Positions 62,180-64,000 of a stretch of 64,000 nucleotides of DNA are shown in pieces. A model generated the notes under the pieces. The model was given only the letters and a program-made list of their open reading frames with translations, searched no databases and was not told where the DNA came from. This stretch comes from Nymphaea colorata (Eukaryota > Streptophyta > Magnoliopsida > Nymphaeales > Nymphaeaceae): contig NW_022204508.1 in assembly GCF_008831285.2 (NCBI RefSeq), forward strand, positions 930,001 to 994,000. Reading direction: 5' to 3'. The number at the start of each line of letters is the position of its first letter. Position 1 is the first letter of the stretch. The position numbers and the translations under genes were made by a program.

Positions 62180-63009
62180 CTCGTATCGAGACGAGTGATT
62201 TAGTGTGCGTTTGGATACAAATGAATGAGATGTAACAACATGTTCAACTTATTGAACAAACTACAAGGGATCAAACTAAACTAATCCATAGGTCTCCTTA
62301 CATCCATATAAACTTGTCAGTTTTTATCATTTAAATCGTTGATCATAGATGTCATAACGAGTGAAATTCATTGGGTTATTATAAGACACCAAATGAATCA
62401 CTCAAATTCATTTATTTTCACACAAACTTGTGATTTGAATTCACTTATTCTAGTAATATGGATGTAACAACAAGTTAAGCACATACAATTAAGTATGTGT
62501 GATCATTTGAATCACTTAAATCACACTTGTATTGATACGAACTTGTGACTTCAATCATTTAGATCATGCACTATAGTTGTAACAATAAATTCAACTCATC
62601 GGACTAACTACACGCGTTTGTATCCACATGAACATGTGATTTCAATCATTTAAATCATTCATTATATATGTATTCCAAACGAACTTCTGGTATCAAAGCC
62701 ACTAGGTCATTCTATACGTAAGTAAGAAATGGTCACACAAATTCAATTAAATACAAGTGATCAATTATATGTAATAACAAGTGAAAATGAATCATTTAAT
62801 CTCTCAATTAAATATATGTGATCAAATATATGTAATAACAAGTGAAACATATTAGGTTACCTACAGGACACCAAATGAATCACTCAAATCTCATTCATTT
62901 TCATATAAAACCTATGATTTCAATATACTAAATCATTTAATATAGACGTAACAACAAGTTAAGCACATTCAATTAAGTATACGTAATCAAATGAATCACT
63001 TAAATCTCA
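62180..63009 (+). repeat. HOR unit 12, very short variant (830 bp), clean
   Basis: It passes from the first sub-block to the end of the last near 62,775-62,830, inside about 50 bp that the two sub-blocks share. The sequence has no cluster of lost bases, so this variant is reliable. Confidence 0.88.
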
Positions 63010-64000
63010 CTCGTATCGAGACGAGTGATTTAGTGTGCGTATGGATACAAATGAATGAGATGTAACAACATGTTCAACTTATTGAACAAACTACAAAGGA
63101 TCAAACTAAACTAATCCATAGGTCTCCTTTACATCCATATAAACTTGTGAGTTTTTATCGTTTAAATCGTTGATCATAGATGTCATAACGAGTGAAACAC
63201 ATTAAGTTAATTATAAGACACCAAATGAATCACTCAAATCTCATTTATTTTCACACAAACTTGTGATTTTAATTCACTTAATCTAGCAATATGGATGTAA
63301 CAACAAGTTAAGCACATTCAATTAAGTATGTGTGATCATTTGAATCACTTAAATCGCACTTGTATTGATACGAACTTGTGACTTCAATCATTTAGATCAT
63401 GCACTATAGTTGTAACAATAAATTCAACTCATCGGACTAACTACTCGCGTTTGTATCCACATGAACATGTGATTTCAATCATTTAAATCATTCATTATAT
63501 ATGTATTTCAAACGAACTTCTGGTATCAAAGCCACTAGGTCATTCTATACGTAAGTAAGAAATGGTCACGCACATTCAATTAAATACAAGTAATCAATTA
63601 TATGTAATAACAAGTGAAAATCAATCACTTAATCTCTCAATTAAATATAAGTGATCAAATATATGTAATAACAAGTGAAACACATTAGGTTACTTACAAG
63701 ACACCAAATGAATCACTCCAATATCATTCATTTTCATACAAACCTATCATTTTAATCTACTAAATCATTTAATATAGACGTAACAACAAGTTAAGCACAT
63801 TCAATTACGTATGTGTGATAAAATGAATCACTTAAATCCCACTCGTATTGATACGAACTTGTGATTTTAATTCCTTACATCGATCACCATAGATGTATGA
63901 ACTAGTTCAACTTATTGAACTAACTACAAGGGATCAAACTAATGCATAGGTCTCCTTTTATCCATACAAACTTGTAAGTTTTAATCATTTAAATCATTGA
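63010..64000 (+). repeat. HOR unit 13, cut by the window edge
   Basis: The first 991 bp of a unit follow the normal order with a few substitutions. The array continues beyond the window. Confidence 0.9.

Larger units (their letters stand above)
29895..64000. repeat. AT-rich satellite array: about 114-bp monomers in a 3.15-kb higher-order repeat
   Basis: The anchor AACTTGTGATTTCAATC and its variants recur at spacings of about 111-118 bp, sometimes twice that when one anchor has diverged. In the unit starting at 42,163 successive anchors lie at about 42,295, 42,413, 42,526, then 42,895, 43,009, 43,122, 43,239, 43,353, 43,464 and 43,579. Neighbouring monomers differ clearly, but sequences about 3.15 kb apart are almost identical: the hallmark of a higher-order repeat. 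The HOR marker CTCGTATCGAGACGAG occurs at 29,945, 33,111, 35,660, 38,233, 39,038, 42,163, 45,315, 46,443 (one base lost), 49,567, 55,911, 59,049, 62,180 and 63,010. The array runs past the right edge. No gene is present; 64-84-codon ORFs recur only because the repeat recurs. Confidence 0.95.

Noticed and set aside
29895-64000. CRISPR-like array of short repeats
   Set aside because: The repeats are contiguous diverged monomers of about 114 bp without unique spacers, in plant-type DNA.

Overview
The window looks like repeat-dominated plant nuclear DNA, probably pericentromeric, centromeric or subtelomeric heterochromatin. The evidence is LTR-retrotransposon sequence whose primer-binding site matches the 3' end of plant initiator-Met tRNA, next to more than 34 kb of AT-rich satellite organised in higher-order repeats. 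I see no host gene, no rRNA or tRNA gene and no prokaryotic feature. The species cannot be read from the sequence.

Region 1 (1-29,894) is a scrambled cluster of one retrotransposon family with very large LTRs. The best LTR copy is 25,489-29,888: 4,400 bp, starting TGTTACGAG and ending CTAACA. The best internal domain is 22,291-25,488 (3.2 kb): an 18-nt tRNA-iMet primer-binding site, a long leader, two overlapping ORFs and a purine-rich tract just before the 3' LTR. No reverse transcriptase, integrase, protease, RNase H or gag zinc knuckle is visible, so it fits a non-autonomous LARD-type element (large retrotransposon derivative). The copies do not lie as simple insertions. Going right: LTR 3' fragment (+), internal fragment (+), LTR fragment (+), a foldback element, PBS and complete LTR (-), 5'-truncated LTR (+), nearly complete LTR (-), internal fragment (+), LTR (+), intact internal domain (+), complete LTR (+). 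Several joins lie in short microhomology and one puts two LTR 3' ends head to head. Adjacent internal domains share LTRs, as expected from unequal recombination and rearrangement.

The main find in region 1 is the protein of the internal domain (23,155-24,849). Its N-terminus reads like a forkhead-associated (FHA) domain, followed by an acidic serine-rich tract rich in CK2-type sites. A second copy (17,738-19,350) has a frameshift inside the FHA-like region and its 3' end is fused to LTR sequence. A third fragment lies at 804-1,374. A separate 1.4-kb foldback element (3,933-5,328) has two arms of about 0.65-0.7 kb and two small hairpins at its centre.

Region 2 (29,895-64,000) is a satellite array. 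The basic monomer is about 114 bp, and monomers are arranged in a higher-order repeat (HOR) of about 3.15 kb. Each full HOR contains about 176 bp in inverted orientation, short dyad-symmetric hairpins and three paralogous sub-blocks. Shortened HOR variants (about 2.55, 1.13 and 0.8 kb) can be explained by deletion or unequal exchange between these sub-blocks. Part of the array, above all about 50.4-52.9 kb, is full of single-base losses and is probably poor consensus sequence rather than biology. The retrotransposon/satellite border at 29,894 falls inside the primer-binding site, so it is a recombination or breakage junction and not a clean insertion.
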